Positions 32,188 through 41,851 are shown, counted from the stretch's first letter. The stretch: DNA of 52,825 nucleotides from Bacteroidota bacterium (GCA_947448795.1 CANFOZ010000011.1:1-52825); one strand, 5' to 3'. The notes: generated from the letters alone by a model not told the origin. A program made the numbers and translations.

Positions 32188-33477
32188 TTACGAAGCCATC
32201 ACCGCTTCGATGTCGCTCGCCTCCAACGGAATGCGCTGCATCAGGTTCACATTGCCTTTGTCGGTGATCAAAATATCGTTCTCTAAACGAATACCAAGAC
32301 CCTCCTCAGGAATATATATACCCGGCTCACAGGTGAATACCATGCCCGCCTTCATCGGCTCAAACTTGTTACCCACATCGTGCACATCCAAACCAAGAAA
32401 ATGAGAGGTGCCATGCATGAAGTAGCGCTTATACAATGGACGTTCTGGATCCTGTTGCTTCACCTCGGCCGCATCAAGCAAGCCAAGCTTAATCAGTTGC
32501 TCCTCCATCGCCAAACCCACCTCTTTGTGATAATCATCGATGCGGTTACCCACCACCAAACGACCTGTCGCGAACTTCAATACGCTTAAAACCGCATTAT
32601 AGACCTCGCGCTGACGTTTCGTGAACTTCCCACCTACTGGTATGCAGCGGGTTAAATCGGCCGCGTAGTTCGCGTATTCTGCCCCAAAATCCATAAGCAC
32701 AACATCCCCGTCCTGGCAGGCCAAGTTATTGTCTACATAATGCAACACACAGGCATTCGGTCCCGAAGCAATGATAGAGCCATAGGCAGGACCCGAGGCC
32801 CGATTACGAAGAAACTCGTGCTGTATCTCCGCCTCAATCTCATATTCCATCACACCCGGCTTCACAAACTTAAGCACGCGGTGAAAAGCTTTATCCGTAA
32901 TGTCTATGGCTTGTTGCATCAACACGATCTCGGCATCCGACTTAATCTGTCGCAACTGCTGCATGATCGGCGCCGCACGCTCGATACGCATCAACGGCCA
33001 GCGCTGGCGAACATCCGCAGCAAAACGCATATCCCGATATGGAACCGTGTGCGCATAGCGGTCGTGTTCGTTGGCATTGAGATAACAACTGCTCGCCCAA
33101 TTCATGAGCATCGGCAAAGTCTTCTGAAACTCGCTGATCCAATAGATGTTCTGTATGCCTGAAGCGGCGCGCGCCTCTTCCTTCGTGTATTTATGACCTT
33201 CCCATACGGCAATGTGCGCATCGGTCTGTTTCAAAAACAAAGCCTCGCGGAAGGCGGGGTTGGGACTGTTTGGAAACACCACCAACACCGTCTCTTCCTG
33301 GTCGATCCCGGAAAGATAAAACAGATCCGCATTCTGACGAAAAGCAAAGTTGCCGTCAGCACTGCGCGGCATCTCGTCGTTCGCATTGAAAATAGCCATG
33401 GCGCCTGCTGGCAGTGCGGCCGCGAATTTCTTTCTGTTGCCTTCGAAAAGGGCTTTGTCGATGGAGGTGTATTTCAT
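32188..33477 (-). CDS. pepP: Xaa-Pro aminopeptidase (M24B)
   Basis: 429 residues, cytoplasmic. The N-terminal creatinase-like domain (about 1-170) is followed by the pita-bread metallopeptidase domain. Metal ligands are visible: Asp in LMDFGAEYANYAADLTR (both positions), His in HGTSHFLGLDVHD, Glu in FTCEPGIYIP and Glu in IRLENDILIT. It removes N-terminal residues preceding proline. It stands alone; a weak TAACTTTA element lies 19 bases upstream. The length is standard for PepP. Confidence 0.92.
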   Translation of the reverse strand: MKYTSIDKALFEGNRKKFAAALPAGAMAIFNANDEMPRSADGNFAFRQNADLFYLSGIDQEETVLVVFPNSPNPAFREALFLKQTDAHIAVWEGHKYTKEEARAASGIQNIYWISEFQKTLPMLMNWASSCYLNANEHDRYAHTVPYRDMRFAADVRQRWPLMRIERAAPIMQQLRQIKSDAEIVLMQQAIDITDKAFHRVLKFVKPGVMEYEIEAEIQHEFLRNRASGPAYGSIIASGPNACVLHYVDNNLACQDGDVVLMDFGAEYANYAADLTRCIPVGGKFTKRQREVYNAVLSVLKFATGRLVVGNRIDDYHKEVGLAMEEQLIKLGLLDAAEVKQQDPERPLYKRYFMHGTSHFLGLDVHDVGNKFEPMKAGMVFTCEPGIYIPEEGLGIRLENDILITDKGNVNLMQRIPLEASDIEAVMAS

Positions 33478-33547
33478 AGGATTGTACTAGATTGGTAAAG
33501 TTAGGGCTTAAATCGCTTAGTTGAAAAAAGGACTTTGATAGGCAAAA

Positions 33548-33577
33548 AAAAACTCCTGCATTGAAACAGGAGTTTTT
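33548..33577 (-). terminator. Rho-independent terminator
   Basis: A perfect 11-bp stem AAAAACTCCTG/CAGGAGTTTTT with an 8-base loop. On the minus strand it ends in nine T, 18 bases after accC. Confidence 0.88.
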
Positions 33578-33594
33578 AAATTTTATTGATCGGA

Positions 33595-34932
33595 TTACAT
33601 TTTGAAGCTCTCCATGAACTTCGTGGTGTAATTGCCTTTTCTAAATTCCGGATCTTTCATCAATTTGATATGGAATGGAATCGTTGTTTTAATGCCTTCG
33701 ATTACAAATTCACTAAGCGCACGCTCCATCGTGTTGATGGCTTCATCACGCGTACGCGCTACGGTAATGAGCTTTGCGATCATCGAGTCGTAGTTCGATG
33801 GAATCGTATAGCCAGCATACACATGCGTGTCTACGCGCACCCCATGACCTCCTGGGATATGCAGGTTGGTGATTTTGCCTGGTGAAGGACGGAAGTCGTT
33901 GTTTGGATCCTCAGCATTGATGCGGCATTCGATGGCGTGCTTCTCGTCTGGAAAATGATTATTTCCAGAGATTTTCACTCCTGCCGCAATCAAGATTTGC
34001 TCCTTGATAAGGTCGTAGTTAATTACTTCTTCTGTAACAGGATGCTCCACCTGGATACGCGTGTTCATCTCCATGAAATAGAAATTTCTTTTGCTATCCA
34101 CCAGAAACTCAACGGTACCAACACCTTCATAATTTACTGCGCGAGCGGCTTTGATAGCTGCCTCACCCATTTTCGTGCGCAATTCTTCGGTCATAAAAGG
34201 CGATGGCGATTCTTCCACCAGCTTCTGATGACGACGCTGGATCGAACAGTCACGCTCACTGAGGTGACATGCCACGCCGTATTGATCACCGGCAATCTGT
34301 ATTTCGATGTGACGCGGCTCTTCTACATATTTCTCAAGGTAAAGACCGTCGTTACCAAAGGCAGCACCAGATTCCTGCTTCGCAGAATCCCAGGCTTTGG
34401 CAAAATCTTCGTCTTTCCAAACGATACGCATACCTCGTCCACCTCCGCCAGCTGTGGCTTTGAGGATAACAGGATACCCTATCTTGTTGGCGATCTTCAG
34501 ACCATCCTCAATGCTATCAACAAGTCCGTCGGAGCCAGGAACAGTAGGAACCTTCGCCTTTTTCATCGTGTCTTTAGCCATGGCTTTATCGCCCATGCGG
34601 TCGATTTGATCAGGCAATGCGCCAATGAATTTGATGTTGTGGTCGCGGCAAATAGCTGAAAACTTGGAGTTCTCAGATAAGAAGCCATAGCCAGGATGAA
34701 TGGCGTCGGCATTGGTAATCTCAGCTGCAGAAATGATGCGCGAAATGTCCAAGTAGGATTGCTTGCTCGGAGGAGGTCCTATACATACCGCCTCGTCGGC
34801 GAAACGCACATGCAAACTCTCTTTATCGGCTGTGGAGTAAACGGCAACCGTCTTGATCCCCATTTCCTTGCAGGTACGAATGATACGCAGGGCGATCTCT
34901 CCGCGGTTGGCTATCAGGATTTTTTTGAACAT
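33595..34932 (-). CDS. accC: Biotin carboxylase subunit of acetyl-CoA carboxylase
   Basis: 445 residues with the three ATP-grasp subdomains: [20 protein letters not shown] start, glycine-rich ATP loop [12 protein letters not shown] near 160, and [17 protein letters not shown] near 290. It carboxylates the biotin on BCCP with ATP and bicarbonate, the first step of malonyl-CoA formation for fatty acids. It follows accB by 30 bases and ends the cluster at a terminator. Standard length, all key residues present. Confidence 0.97.
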   Translation of the reverse strand: MFKKILIANRGEIALRIIRTCKEMGIKTVAVYSTADKESLHVRFADEAVCIGPPPSKQSYLDISRIISAAEITNADAIHPGYGFLSENSKFSAICRDHNIKFIGALPDQIDRMGDKAMAKDTMKKAKVPTVPGSDGLVDSIEDGLKIANKIGYPVILKATAGGGGRGMRIVWKDEDFAKAWDSAKQESGAAFGNDGLYLEKYVEEPRHIEIQIAGDQYGVACHLSERDCSIQRRHQKLVEESPSPFMTEELRTKMGEAAIKAARAVNYEGVGTVEFLVDSKRNFYFMEMNTRIQVEHPVTEEVINYDLIKEQILIAAGVKISGNNHFPDEKHAIECRINAEDPNNDFRPSPGKITNLHIPGGHGVRVDTHVYAGYTIPSNYDSMIAKLITVARTRDEAINTMERALSEFVIEGIKTTIPFHIKLMKDPEFRKGNYTTKFMESFKM

Positions 34933-34962
34933 ACTAATTGGGTTGTTCGAAGAAAATAAGGA

Positions 34963-35427
34963 TTACTTAGGTTCTACAAGAAAAAGCGGTTGGTCGTATT
35001 CAACAGGTGTGGCATTGTCAACCAACACCTTTACGATGCGGCCTGAAACTTCCGATTCAATTTCGTTGAAGAGTTTCATCGCCTCAATGATGCAGATAAC
35101 CTGGCCTTGCTTGATTTCGTCGCCCACATTAACAAAAGACGGTTTATCTGGGCTAGACGAGCGGTAGAAAGTGCCAATCATTGGCGACTTTACAGTGATC
35201 AATTTAGATTCGGCGGCTGGCGCAGGTGCAGCTGCAACCGGTGCTGCAGGTGCTGCAGGTGCTGCAACAGCAGCCGGCATAGCCATCACTGGAGCCGAAG
35301 CAACGGTAACAACCTGCTGGGTGGCAGTTTTGATAGTGATCTTAAAATCCTTGTCGGTGATCTCCACTTCGTTTACACCCGACTTTTGTACAAACTTGAT
35401 AAGTGCTTCAATTTCTTTGATATTCAT
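34963..35427 (-). CDS. accB: Biotin carboxyl carrier protein
   Basis: 154 residues. The N-terminal helix and strands (1-40) are followed by an Ala/Pro linker (about 45-75), then the biotinyl domain with Lys118 in IIEAMKL and the APMIGTFYRS-type thumb (SPMIGTFYRS). The linker is encoded in part by three exact copies of the 9-base unit ggtgctgca (35240-35266, plus-strand reading). It carries carboxybiotin between accC and the carboxyltransferase, whose subunits are not in this window. It lies 84 bases downstream of fabH. Confidence 0.97.
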   Translation of the reverse strand: MNIKEIEALIKFVQKSGVNEVEITDKDFKITIKTATQQVVTVASAPVMAMPAAVAAPAAPAAPVAAAPAPAAESKLITVKSPMIGTFYRSSSPDKPSFVNVGDEIKQGQVICIIEAMKLFNEIESEVSGRIVKVLVDNATPVEYDQPLFLVEPK

Positions 35428-35511
35428 GATACTGATGAATTAATTAAAAAAATCTCGTTCTATGTTAAATAAAAGCAATGATTAAAAATAATCAATACTA
35501 TTTGAATAAAC

Positions 35512-36498
35512 CTAATATGCCCACTTGAGATAGATAGAGCCCCACGTGAAACCACCGCCAAAAGCGGCCAGGATGATATTATCGCCTTTTTTAAGTCTGC
35601 TTTCCCACTCCCAAAGACAAAGCGGGATAGTGGCGTTGGTGGTGTTGCCGTAGCGTTGTATGTTGATCATCACCTTGTCTTCGCTAACACCCATGCGCTT
35701 CGCGGTTGCATCGATGATGCGTTTATTGGCTTGGTGCGGAACCAACCAAGCAACATCTTCGCTCTGCAGTTGATTGCGCTCCATAATCTCAGCCGATACA
35801 TCCGCCATGCTTTTAACAGCATGTTTGAATACCGTTTGGCCTTCCTGAAAAATGAAGTGCTGACGCGCATCTACTGTTTCATGAGAGGCCGGTATCATCG
35901 AGCCACCAGCTTTTTGATACAAGTAATGACGGCCTATACCGTCGCTTCGAAGAATAGAATCTTGAATGCCTAATCCGGTGCTGTCCGGCTCTAATAAAAT
36001 AGCCGCTCCGCCATCACCAAACAATACGGAAACCGTCCGGTCTTCATAATCAACGATGGATGACATTTTATCGCAACCCACCACGATGACCTTTTTATAG
36101 GCACCGGTTTCAATGTACTTGGAGGCGGTTGCTACAGCAAACAAAAAACCTGAACAGGCGGCGGATATATCAAATCCGAACCCTTTCTTTATTCCTACTT
36201 TATCGGCAATAATGTTTGCCGTTGCAGGAAATAACATGTCAGGTGTAGCTGTTGCACAGATGATCAATTCAATGTCATCTGGTGAAATGCCTTTTTTTTC
36301 TAAAAGCAAACGCACGGCTTGGGCACCCATTTCGGATGAACCCTGCTCTTTGCCTTTAAGGATGTGCCTTTCTTTAATACCTGTACGCGTGGTAATCCAC
36401 TCGTCTGTGGTATCTACCATTTTCTCCAACTCCGCGTTGGAGAGAATGTATTCCGGCACATACCCTTGCACACCGGTAATGGCTGCTCGAATTTTCAT
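35512..36498 (-). CDS. fabH: Beta-ketoacyl-ACP synthase III
   Basis: 328 residues. The catalytic triad is visible: Cys115 in [10 protein letters not shown], His255 in [10 protein letters not shown] and Asn285 in RYGNTTNAT. It condenses acetyl-CoA with malonyl-ACP to start fatty-acid synthesis. It follows rpmF by 48 bases; in many bacteria plsX lies between these two, but it is absent here. Confidence 0.97.
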   Translation of the reverse strand: MKIRAAITGVQGYVPEYILSNAELEKMVDTTDEWITTRTGIKERHILKGKEQGSSEMGAQAVRLLLEKKGISPDDIELIICATATPDMLFPATANIIADKVGIKKGFGFDISAACSGFLFAVATASKYIETGAYKKVIVVGCDKMSSIVDYEDRTVSVLFGDGGAAILLEPDSTGLGIQDSILRSDGIGRHYLYQKAGGSMIPASHETVDARQHFIFQEGQTVFKHAVKSMADVSAEIMERNQLQSEDVAWLVPHQANKRIIDATAKRMGVSEDKVMINIQRYGNTTNATIPLCLWEWESRLKKGDNIILAAFGGGFTWGSIYLKWAY

Positions 36499-36546
36499 CG
36501 TTTATGAACGAACAGGAGGGCTCGTAATTGAGCCATCGCTATTGTT

Positions 36547-36732
36547 TTAAACAGTTACTTTTTTCTCGATAGCAACAACTCCACGGTAGTACCCACACTC
36601 AGGGCAAACACGGTGCTGAAGCTTAGGTGCACCACAGTTAGAGCAAGAAGAAACAGCTGGCGCAGTCAACTTATCGTGTGTTCTACGACTGTCACGGCGT
36701 GCTCTGGATAATTTTCGTTTTGGATTTGGCAT
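36547..36732 (-). CDS. rpmF: Ribosomal protein bL32
   Basis: 61 residues: MPNPKRKLSRARRDSRRTH start and a zinc ribbon with CSNC and CPEC pairs. Part of the large ribosomal subunit. The presence of all four Cys marks the zinc-binding form. It lies between DUF177 and fabH, the usual order. Confidence 0.97.
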   Translation of the reverse strand: MPNPKRKLSRARRDSRRTHDKLTAPAVSSCSNCGAPKLQHRVCPECGYYRGVVAIEKKVTV

Positions 36733-36749
36733 GACTATTTATTTTAAAG

Positions 36750-36777
36750 CCGCTTTTTTTAGCGGACGGCAAAGATA
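36750..36777 (-). promoter_or_regulatory. rpmF promoter (TATCTTTG) and leader hairpin
   Basis: TATCTTTG at 36770-36777 (minus strand) is a clean -7 element, with a TTG 16 bases upstream. Directly downstream, CCGCT/AGCGG (36750-36754 with 36761-36765) forms a short hairpin in the predicted leader. Confidence 0.5.
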
Positions 36778-36833
36778 CGATAATTTTTTGAACCAATTTG
36801 CAATAAAAGGCACTTTTTAGTCAAAAAAGCCTT

Positions 36834-37367
36834 CTATTCCTTGTTTTTGAGCTTTTTTAACGCCTCCCAGCGGGGATCCGTGGGCGCCTCTTCGCTTGAA
36901 AAACCGCTATTGGAATCTAAAAGATCCAATGCATCCGGGTCACAATCAAAGTTACCATCCTCGTCTTCGGGATGAGCAACGCGTATAGGAATGAGTAGCA
37001 TAACAAATTCATAAATGAATTGAGCCACATTGAACTCGTACTCACCACGCTGAATCACCACTACCTCATCCGTCTCTTCAAAGGCGGAATCGCCAAACTT
37101 TACGATCAAACGCTGTTGACCCTCAACCGGAAAGTCAAAATCCTCTAAACAACGATCGCAATTCGTATGCACCGTCCCTTTAATGTTAAATTCAAACACC
37201 ATCATCGTCTCGTGCTTCGTCAAATCGATGTTGACCCAGATCCGCCCTTCTTTAATAGGAGAAAACTCCATGGCCTCGAAAAAAGGATGCTCGATCAAGA
37301 AATTAAAACGGTGCGTACCGGTCTTCAATCCGGAAAAGGGGATGGCGTAAGCAGCTAAAGGATGCAT
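36834..37367 (-). CDS. DUF177 (YceD) family protein
   Basis: 177 residues. DUF177/YceD proteins are conserved upstream of rpmF and are implicated in 23S rRNA accumulation or ribosome assembly. The start (YAIPFSGLKTGTHRF) fits, and the family's central Cys pair is visible as CDRCLEDFDFPVEG. The C-terminal part is acidic. The ATG at 37367 begins only five bases after a -7 element, so the mRNA may be leaderless. Next Met is too far inside to be the start. Confidence 0.88.
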   Translation of the reverse strand: MHPLAAYAIPFSGLKTGTHRFNFLIEHPFFEAMEFSPIKEGRIWVNIDLTKHETMMVFEFNIKGTVHTNCDRCLEDFDFPVEGQQRLIVKFGDSAFEETDEVVVIQRGEYEFNVAQFIYEFVMLLIPIRVAHPEDEDGNFDCDPDALDLLDSNSGFSSEEAPTDPRWEALKKLKNKE

Positions 37368-37371
37368 ACCG

Positions 37372-37379
37372 CAAAAGTA
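37372..37379 (-). promoter_or_regulatory. -7 element TACTTTTG next to a start codon
   Basis: TAnnTTTG match on the minus strand with only four bases between it and the DUF177 ATG, implying transcription starts at or very near the start codon. Confidence 0.45.
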
Positions 37380-37435
37380 ATCAAAAAAAAATACCGAATG
37401 AATACCCTACTGCATAGATAGCGTGCTTACTGACG

Positions 37436-40036
37436 CTACAAGCGCCCAGCAAGCACCACCTTGCGCTTGAATCGCAAAGACGTCCCATCCAAACGAAAAA
37501 CCGCTACATATACGATGTATATTCCTATATCGGCTTTATCATGCGTATCTCGTATGCCATCCCAACTCCAAGCACCTACAGTTCCTAAAAGCACATTGTT
37601 TATCAAGACGCGAACAAGACGTCCTTGTAAATCATAAATAAGCACGCGCGCAGTATAGCCGGGATCCGAAAACGCATAATGGATAGTTAACACATCGTCC
37701 ACCCCATCGTCATCGGGCGAAAACAAACTGGGCTCTAACGAGACCTCTGAGCCATCACCAAGCCCCTCGCTATGCTGCGAATTAAGATATCCGGGTGTGG
37801 CGTAGCCCTGCGCTACCGCTGCCGAGTGCCAATTGGTCGAGTCGCTGGATGGTCGATACGCACTCACCCGCTCCAAAGAAACCCCTTTCGTTTCGGTGAG
37901 CAAGGGGAATTGCCAACTATCCCGGTAATGAACCAGATCAAGCACCCGATGCGCGGCATCAAGCAATGCACAGCAATCATCTTCTATGGATAAACTCGGA
38001 AACTGCGACATCTCTATAAATGCCTCAAGGTCTGTACCGCACTTGTATTGCGAGCTAACGCGTGTTTTGTCCGAAGTCAACACCTTAAACTCCCGAGGAA
38101 AAATAAGATAGCCATCCGCACTAATTATGCGCAGCTCGTTTATAGAGTCGGTACCGCTATCTGAACTGCCGAGACGCAGTTTACTTAGGTCCAACACCTT
38201 GTTGGAGGCATTGTAAAGCTCAACAAAATCAACACCCTCATCGCGTGCGTTGTAAAGGACCTCGTTGATTAACAGATCGCCTGTCTGCGCGCTATCAGGA
38301 ATGGCAACATACACAGGATGAGGCTCAAAAAGCGGCTGTCCAACACAATCCGACAAGCCAGATAACAAACTCACTCGGTATATTAATCCCGGAAGCAAGG
38401 GCTGACTTAATATCAAACGAGCCCGACTAAAATCTGGCCAATCCAAAGCCACATAAGCAGGTGTGCCAATGGTTGGCGAGATGGAATAGGAGAAACGCTT
38501 GATCATTGCGACACTATCCATCGGCTCGCTAAAATATAGCCCTATCTGATAGGGACTAATAAAAGAGGCTCTTGTAAGATACGGGGCTTCCTCATCTGGG
38601 TTGGAGGCTTTAGCTGCATTTACGGCTCCTGGCGTGCCGCCAATTGCGGCCATAGAAGCCTGCCAATTGCTTGATCCCGCGCAGGGATTATTTAAATCAA
38701 TACTTTCTAATGAATATCCTCCTTCGGCTTTGCTTGCATCCTTATACCAATCATCGGTGTATGACACGGTATGCATCAGTCGGCCATGCCGATCGATCAG
38801 GTTAATGGTGTTCCCCGTATTTGTCAGAGCCGAAAAAGAGGGTATTGCAAGCACTCTTCCAAAAGGAGCGAGTGCATCGGCACAGGCTTGGCTTGTAAGA
38901 ATTAAAAAGCTATCCGCAGGAAAGAAAACATCAGGAATCACTCGCTCGTTATCACCCACAGCCAATTTCCAATCATGGAGAAGCAGCCCATACCCGCTTC
39001 GGTTATAAAGTTCCAAGTACTCACACTCAGGCAAGCCCTGGGGTGGAGATACATCCGCCATGATCTCCGAAAAAACTACCTGATTTATTGCTGGCTCGTA
39101 ATACATGAACACCGACTGTAAGCCAACCGCAACATTGTTTTCCAGATCAGCAATGCCATTGATTGCTAAGGTGTAACTATGACCTTGCACGAATGCTGTA
39201 GCAAAGCGCAAGTATACTATAGAGAAATCAAGCGAATCGCGCCGCGCCTCAAGCGGATGTCCCAATCCATCACTCGCCGAATAATTTGATGTCAAGGCGG
39301 CAGATGACAGCGCCACAGGCTCCGAAAAATGAAGCACTAGCGCATTGGATGCTGTTGCAAGAATACTACTAATTCCAGGCGGCTGATGGTCGTAGCGAAT
39401 AGGACCTGCATAAAAATCATCAAAGTAAAAGCCGCTGGAATTTCCGGAGGTGTACACTGTTTTCAATCCAAAACAAACAGTGCTTACGAAGGCATTATCC
39501 ATACCTGCTGCCACCTGAATACATTGTTTACCGCCAAGCGAGTCGAGATACAAGCGCCAGTAGCCGTTGCTGCTGCGACGCACCTTTACGCCCATTGCAA
39601 AGGAGCCTGCAATCTGCCCTTCCGGCCCTCTGCAAACCGATGTAATAACGGTACCCGCTTGTCGAAAAAGCTGCACAGCATCGCTGCTTAATGCTTCACC
39701 GAATTGCAGAAAATAACCATTAAGCGGCCCGCTAAAATCGGACTGGCTACTCATTAAATAAACCCGACTATTATTAGACGCTGAGCCTGCGAAGGAGTGT
39801 TTGATCCAAAAGGACCACTCCGTGCTATCGGCCATCGTGCTAGCTACATATATTGCTGCGCTATCCGTGCCGCTGCTATGCAGATGCAACTGATTCGCCG
39901 CATTGACTTCAAATTGAATGGTGTCGCCGCGCCATATAGGATTGGCATGCAGCTCGCCATCCGAGAAGGTGTCGCTGAATTGTGCTTTTGCGAAAGCAGG
40001 AAAGAAGAAAACGCAAATAATAAGAATTCGAACCAT
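37436..40036 (-). CDS. Lamin-tail-domain surface protein with gliding/T9SS-type C-terminus
   Basis: 866 residues with a signal peptide (about 1-19). The order is a LamG/concanavalin-like domain (about 20-215), an SWM/Ig-like domain (HFSEPVALSSAALTSNYS), a first lamin-tail domain (about 320-440, FSEIMADVSPPQG...YLELYN), another Ig-like domain, and a second lamin-tail domain (about 580-690, LINEVLYNARDEGVDFVELYN). A FlgD/CHU_C-like C-terminal domain follows (FSPDDDGVDDVLTIHY ... GIYIVYVAVF). This layout is common in Bacteroidota proteins sent outside by T9SS. Its start is divergent from the sigma-factor gene. Confidence 0.87.
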   Translation of the reverse strand: MVRILIICVFFFPAFAKAQFSDTFSDGELHANPIWRGDTIQFEVNAANQLHLHSSGTDSAAIYVASTMADSTEWSFWIKHSFAGSASNNSRVYLMSSQSDFSGPLNGYFLQFGEALSSDAVQLFRQAGTVITSVCRGPEGQIAGSFAMGVKVRRSSNGYWRLYLDSLGGKQCIQVAAGMDNAFVSTVCFGLKTVYTSGNSSGFYFDDFYAGPIRYDHQPPGISSILATASNALVLHFSEPVALSSAALTSNYSASDGLGHPLEARRDSLDFSIVYLRFATAFVQGHSYTLAINGIADLENNVAVGLQSVFMYYEPAINQVVFSEIMADVSPPQGLPECEYLELYNRSGYGLLLHDWKLAVGDNERVIPDVFFPADSFLILTSQACADALAPFGRVLAIPSFSALTNTGNTINLIDRHGRLMHTVSYTDDWYKDASKAEGGYSLESIDLNNPCAGSSNWQASMAAIGGTPGAVNAAKASNPDEEAPYLTRASFISPYQIGLYFSEPMDSVAMIKRFSYSISPTIGTPAYVALDWPDFSRARLILSQPLLPGLIYRVSLLSGLSDCVGQPLFEPHPVYVAIPDSAQTGDLLINEVLYNARDEGVDFVELYNASNKVLDLSKLRLGSSDSGTDSINELRIISADGYLIFPREFKVLTSDKTRVSSQYKCGTDLEAFIEMSQFPSLSIEDDCCALLDAAHRVLDLVHYRDSWQFPLLTETKGVSLERVSAYRPSSDSTNWHSAAVAQGYATPGYLNSQHSEGLGDGSEVSLEPSLFSPDDDGVDDVLTIHYAFSDPGYTARVLIYDLQGRLVRVLINNVLLGTVGAWSWDGIRDTHDKADIGIYIVYVAVFRLDGTSLRFKRKVVLAGRL

Positions 40037-40121
40037 GGCGTTTGATGAAAGACAAAACTAGTTTCGAACGGTGGCTTTAAAAGCGAGAAACAAGAATTCG
40101 GCAGGTTTGAACAAGAATTCG
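40022..40121. repeat. Three AAGAATTCG direct repeats around divergent promoters
   Basis: AAGAATTCG occurs at 40022-40030, 40092-40100 and 40113-40121. The last two are part of a 12-base identity (ACAAGAATTCGG at 40090-40101 and 40111-40122) spaced 21 bases start to start, two helical turns. They flank and overlap the sigma-factor promoter. Confidence 0.55.
40053..40060 (-). promoter_or_regulatory. -7 element TAGTTTTG
   Basis: TAnnTTTG match on the minus strand, 17 bases before the ATG of the lamin-tail protein. Confidence 0.4.
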
Positions 40122-40134
40122 GTTTATATCTTTG
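40106..40134 (+). promoter_or_regulatory. Promoter of the ECF sigma operon
   Basis: TTTG at 40106-40109 and TATCTTTG at 40127-40134, spaced 17 bases, give a good Bacteroidota housekeeping promoter, 17 bases before the ATG. One AAGAATTCG repeat sits inside the spacer, where a bound protein would block or modulate it. Confidence 0.6.
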
Positions 40135-40150
40135 CATCATCAACAGATTT

Positions 40151-40732
40151 ATGCGCTTCATTAAAACAGGTTCTCGCTCAGACCTCTCCGACCAGGAGCT
40201 GGTTGAGCTATACCTTGCAGAAGGCAGCAGCACAATCATCGACGCTCTCTTCGATCGCTACGCTCACCTGGTGTTTGGTGTTTGTATAAAGTACTTAGCC
40301 GACGAAGATGCGGCCAAGGACGCAACGCTTGAAATTTTCGCCAAGCTACAAACCGACCTGAAAAAACACACGATCACGTTTTTTAAAAGCTGGCTCTACC
40401 AAGTGGTACGCAACCATTGCTTGATGCACCTGCGCAAACAAGAAGGGCTGCTAAGAAAAGCACAGACTTTTCACCGCGAGGAAACGCAGCGTGTGGAATT
40501 TGAACCGTTCGCGCATCACCCAAAACTTGAGCTCGAGATTCAGCTCGTTCAACTCGAGGAGGCGCTCAAGCAACTAAAAGAGGAGCAACGCATCTGTGTA
40601 GAGCTCTTCTTTTTAAAAGAAAAGTCATATCAAGAGATAGTAGATACAACAGGATACAACTTATTAAATGTCAAAAGTCACTTGCAAAACGGAAAAAGAA
40701 ACCTGCGTATACTCTTAACCGGTAAGGCCTGA
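40151..40732 (+). CDS. ECF RNA polymerase sigma factor
   Basis: 193 residues. Sigma region 2 is at about 15-85 (DALFDRYAHLVFGVCIKYL, FKSWLYQVVRNHCLMHLRK) and region 4 at about 125-190 (EEQRICVELFFLKEKSYQEI, YNLLNVKSHLQNGKRNLR). ECF factors direct polymerase to stress or envelope genes and are held by an anti-sigma factor. Here the next gene overlaps its stop codon by one base and encodes a zinc-binding membrane anti-sigma, so the pair is translationally coupled. Confidence 0.92.
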   Translation: MRFIKTGSRSDLSDQELVELYLAEGSSTIIDALFDRYAHLVFGVCIKYLADEDAAKDATLEIFAKLQTDLKKHTITFFKSWLYQVVRNHCLMHLRKQEGLLRKAQTFHREETQRVEFEPFAHHPKLELEIQLVQLEEALKQLKEEQRICVELFFLKEKSYQEIVDTTGYNLLNVKSHLQNGKRNLRILLTGKA

Positions 40733-41790
40733 TGCACAGCACCATGAATCAACCCATTAACCTACTCGACGATCGCGATTGCTTATCGGCGAACGAATTG
40801 CAGGCCTACTTGGCTAACACCCTGGCCGCCGCCGCTCGACACAGCGTGGAGTCGCACCTGTTAGATTGCCCGCTTTGCAGCGATGCCGTCGATGGTCTTT
40901 TAGTGCATAAATCCACTGTTAGTGCCGCATCCTTGCGCCAAGCGCAACAAAGTGGATTAGGGTATTCATCCAAACGCATTTGGCTCGCCGCCGCTTCAAT
41001 ACTTTTTTTTGGCGCCTTAGGTGCTTGGCTTTTTGTCTATCTCAACCCAAAGCCAACACAAGCGCCACTAGCAATCAATCAACAAGAAATCAGTACACCC
41101 ACAACGCTTACAGAAACACCGCTGCAAATCACATCTGATCAAGTAACACCAGAAACAAAAGCAGACCCTGTTATAAAAAAACGAGTGGCGCCTGCAACGA
41201 GAATAGAAACAGAAGAAGTAAAAGGCACTGCTTTTAAGGCGCAAGACGCATCAAAACCAGTCGCCTCATTAGAAGCGCTAGCAAAGAACGAGGAAGGAGC
41301 GCAAGCTGAGCAAGCGCCGAGTAGTGCACATGTAATTTTCGAAAGCCAAACCAGGTCAGCAGCGCTTAGCTCAGCAGAAGCGAAAGCGACCACCGTAAAA
41401 AGTGAAGATAAAGCAGCAAAACGAAGCATCGCAACGACTGAAGATATTGATCCACAAAGCAATACCGCGAATAGCGAATCGAATATTCAAAAGCTGTATG
41501 CGGAAGGGCAGTATGCGCGTATCCTTAACACACTACAAAACGATAAAAGCCAGGAAGCCTTGTTGATCAAAGGAAAGTGTTTGAATAAGCAACGCAACTA
41601 TAAGGAAGCACTGCAGCTGCTTCAGCAAATAAATACACCTGGATTAAAAGGCGAAGCTGATTGGACGTCTGCCAGCTGTTACATTGGATTGAACAAGCCA
41701 ACAAAAGCGGCCGAAATCTTAAAAAAAATTGCTCAAGAAGCTGGGCCGTTTCAGCAAGAAGCGCAAGAAAAATTGAATACGATAAAGTAG
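40732..41790 (+). CDS. Membrane anti-sigma factor with periplasmic TPR-like domain
   Basis: 352 residues. The N-terminal cytoplasmic ZAS-type domain has the zinc motif SHLLDCPLC (His42, Cys46, Cys49). One membrane helix at about 84-106 (IWLAAASILFFGALGAWLFV) follows. Then comes a long Ala/Lys/Glu/Thr-rich low-complexity linker (about 110-240) and a C-terminal TPR-like region (about 255-350). It should hold the ECF sigma factor at the membrane and sense an envelope signal through the TPR part. The ATG overlaps the sigma stop codon; a second ATG at 40744 is possible. Confidence 0.85.
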   Translation: MHSTMNQPINLLDDRDCLSANELQAYLANTLAAAARHSVESHLLDCPLCSDAVDGLLVHKSTVSAASLRQAQQSGLGYSSKRIWLAAASILFFGALGAWLFVYLNPKPTQAPLAINQQEISTPTTLTETPLQITSDQVTPETKADPVIKKRVAPATRIETEEVKGTAFKAQDASKPVASLEALAKNEEGAQAEQAPSSAHVIFESQTRSAALSSAEAKATTVKSEDKAAKRSIATTEDIDPQSNTANSESNIQKLYAEGQYARILNTLQNDKSQEALLIKGKCLNKQRNYKEALQLLQQINTPGLKGEADWTSASCYIGLNKPTKAAEILKKIAQEAGPFQQEAQEKLNTIK

Positions 41791-41800
41791 CTCGATAGGT

Positions 41801-41835
41801 AAAAAAAATCCCGCATCGCTGCGGGATTTTTTTTT
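41801..41835. terminator. Bidirectional terminator
   Basis: A perfect 15-bp stem AAAAAAAATCCCGCA with its complement and a TCGC loop, between the converging anti-sigma (plus) and HU (minus) genes. Confidence 0.92.
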
Positions 41836-41851
41836 GTGCATTAAACAAGGA

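Noticed and set aside
35240-35266. Three tandem copies of ggtgctgca
   Set aside because: They encode the Ala/Pro linker of BCCP, which is normally repetitive; no separate function is needed.
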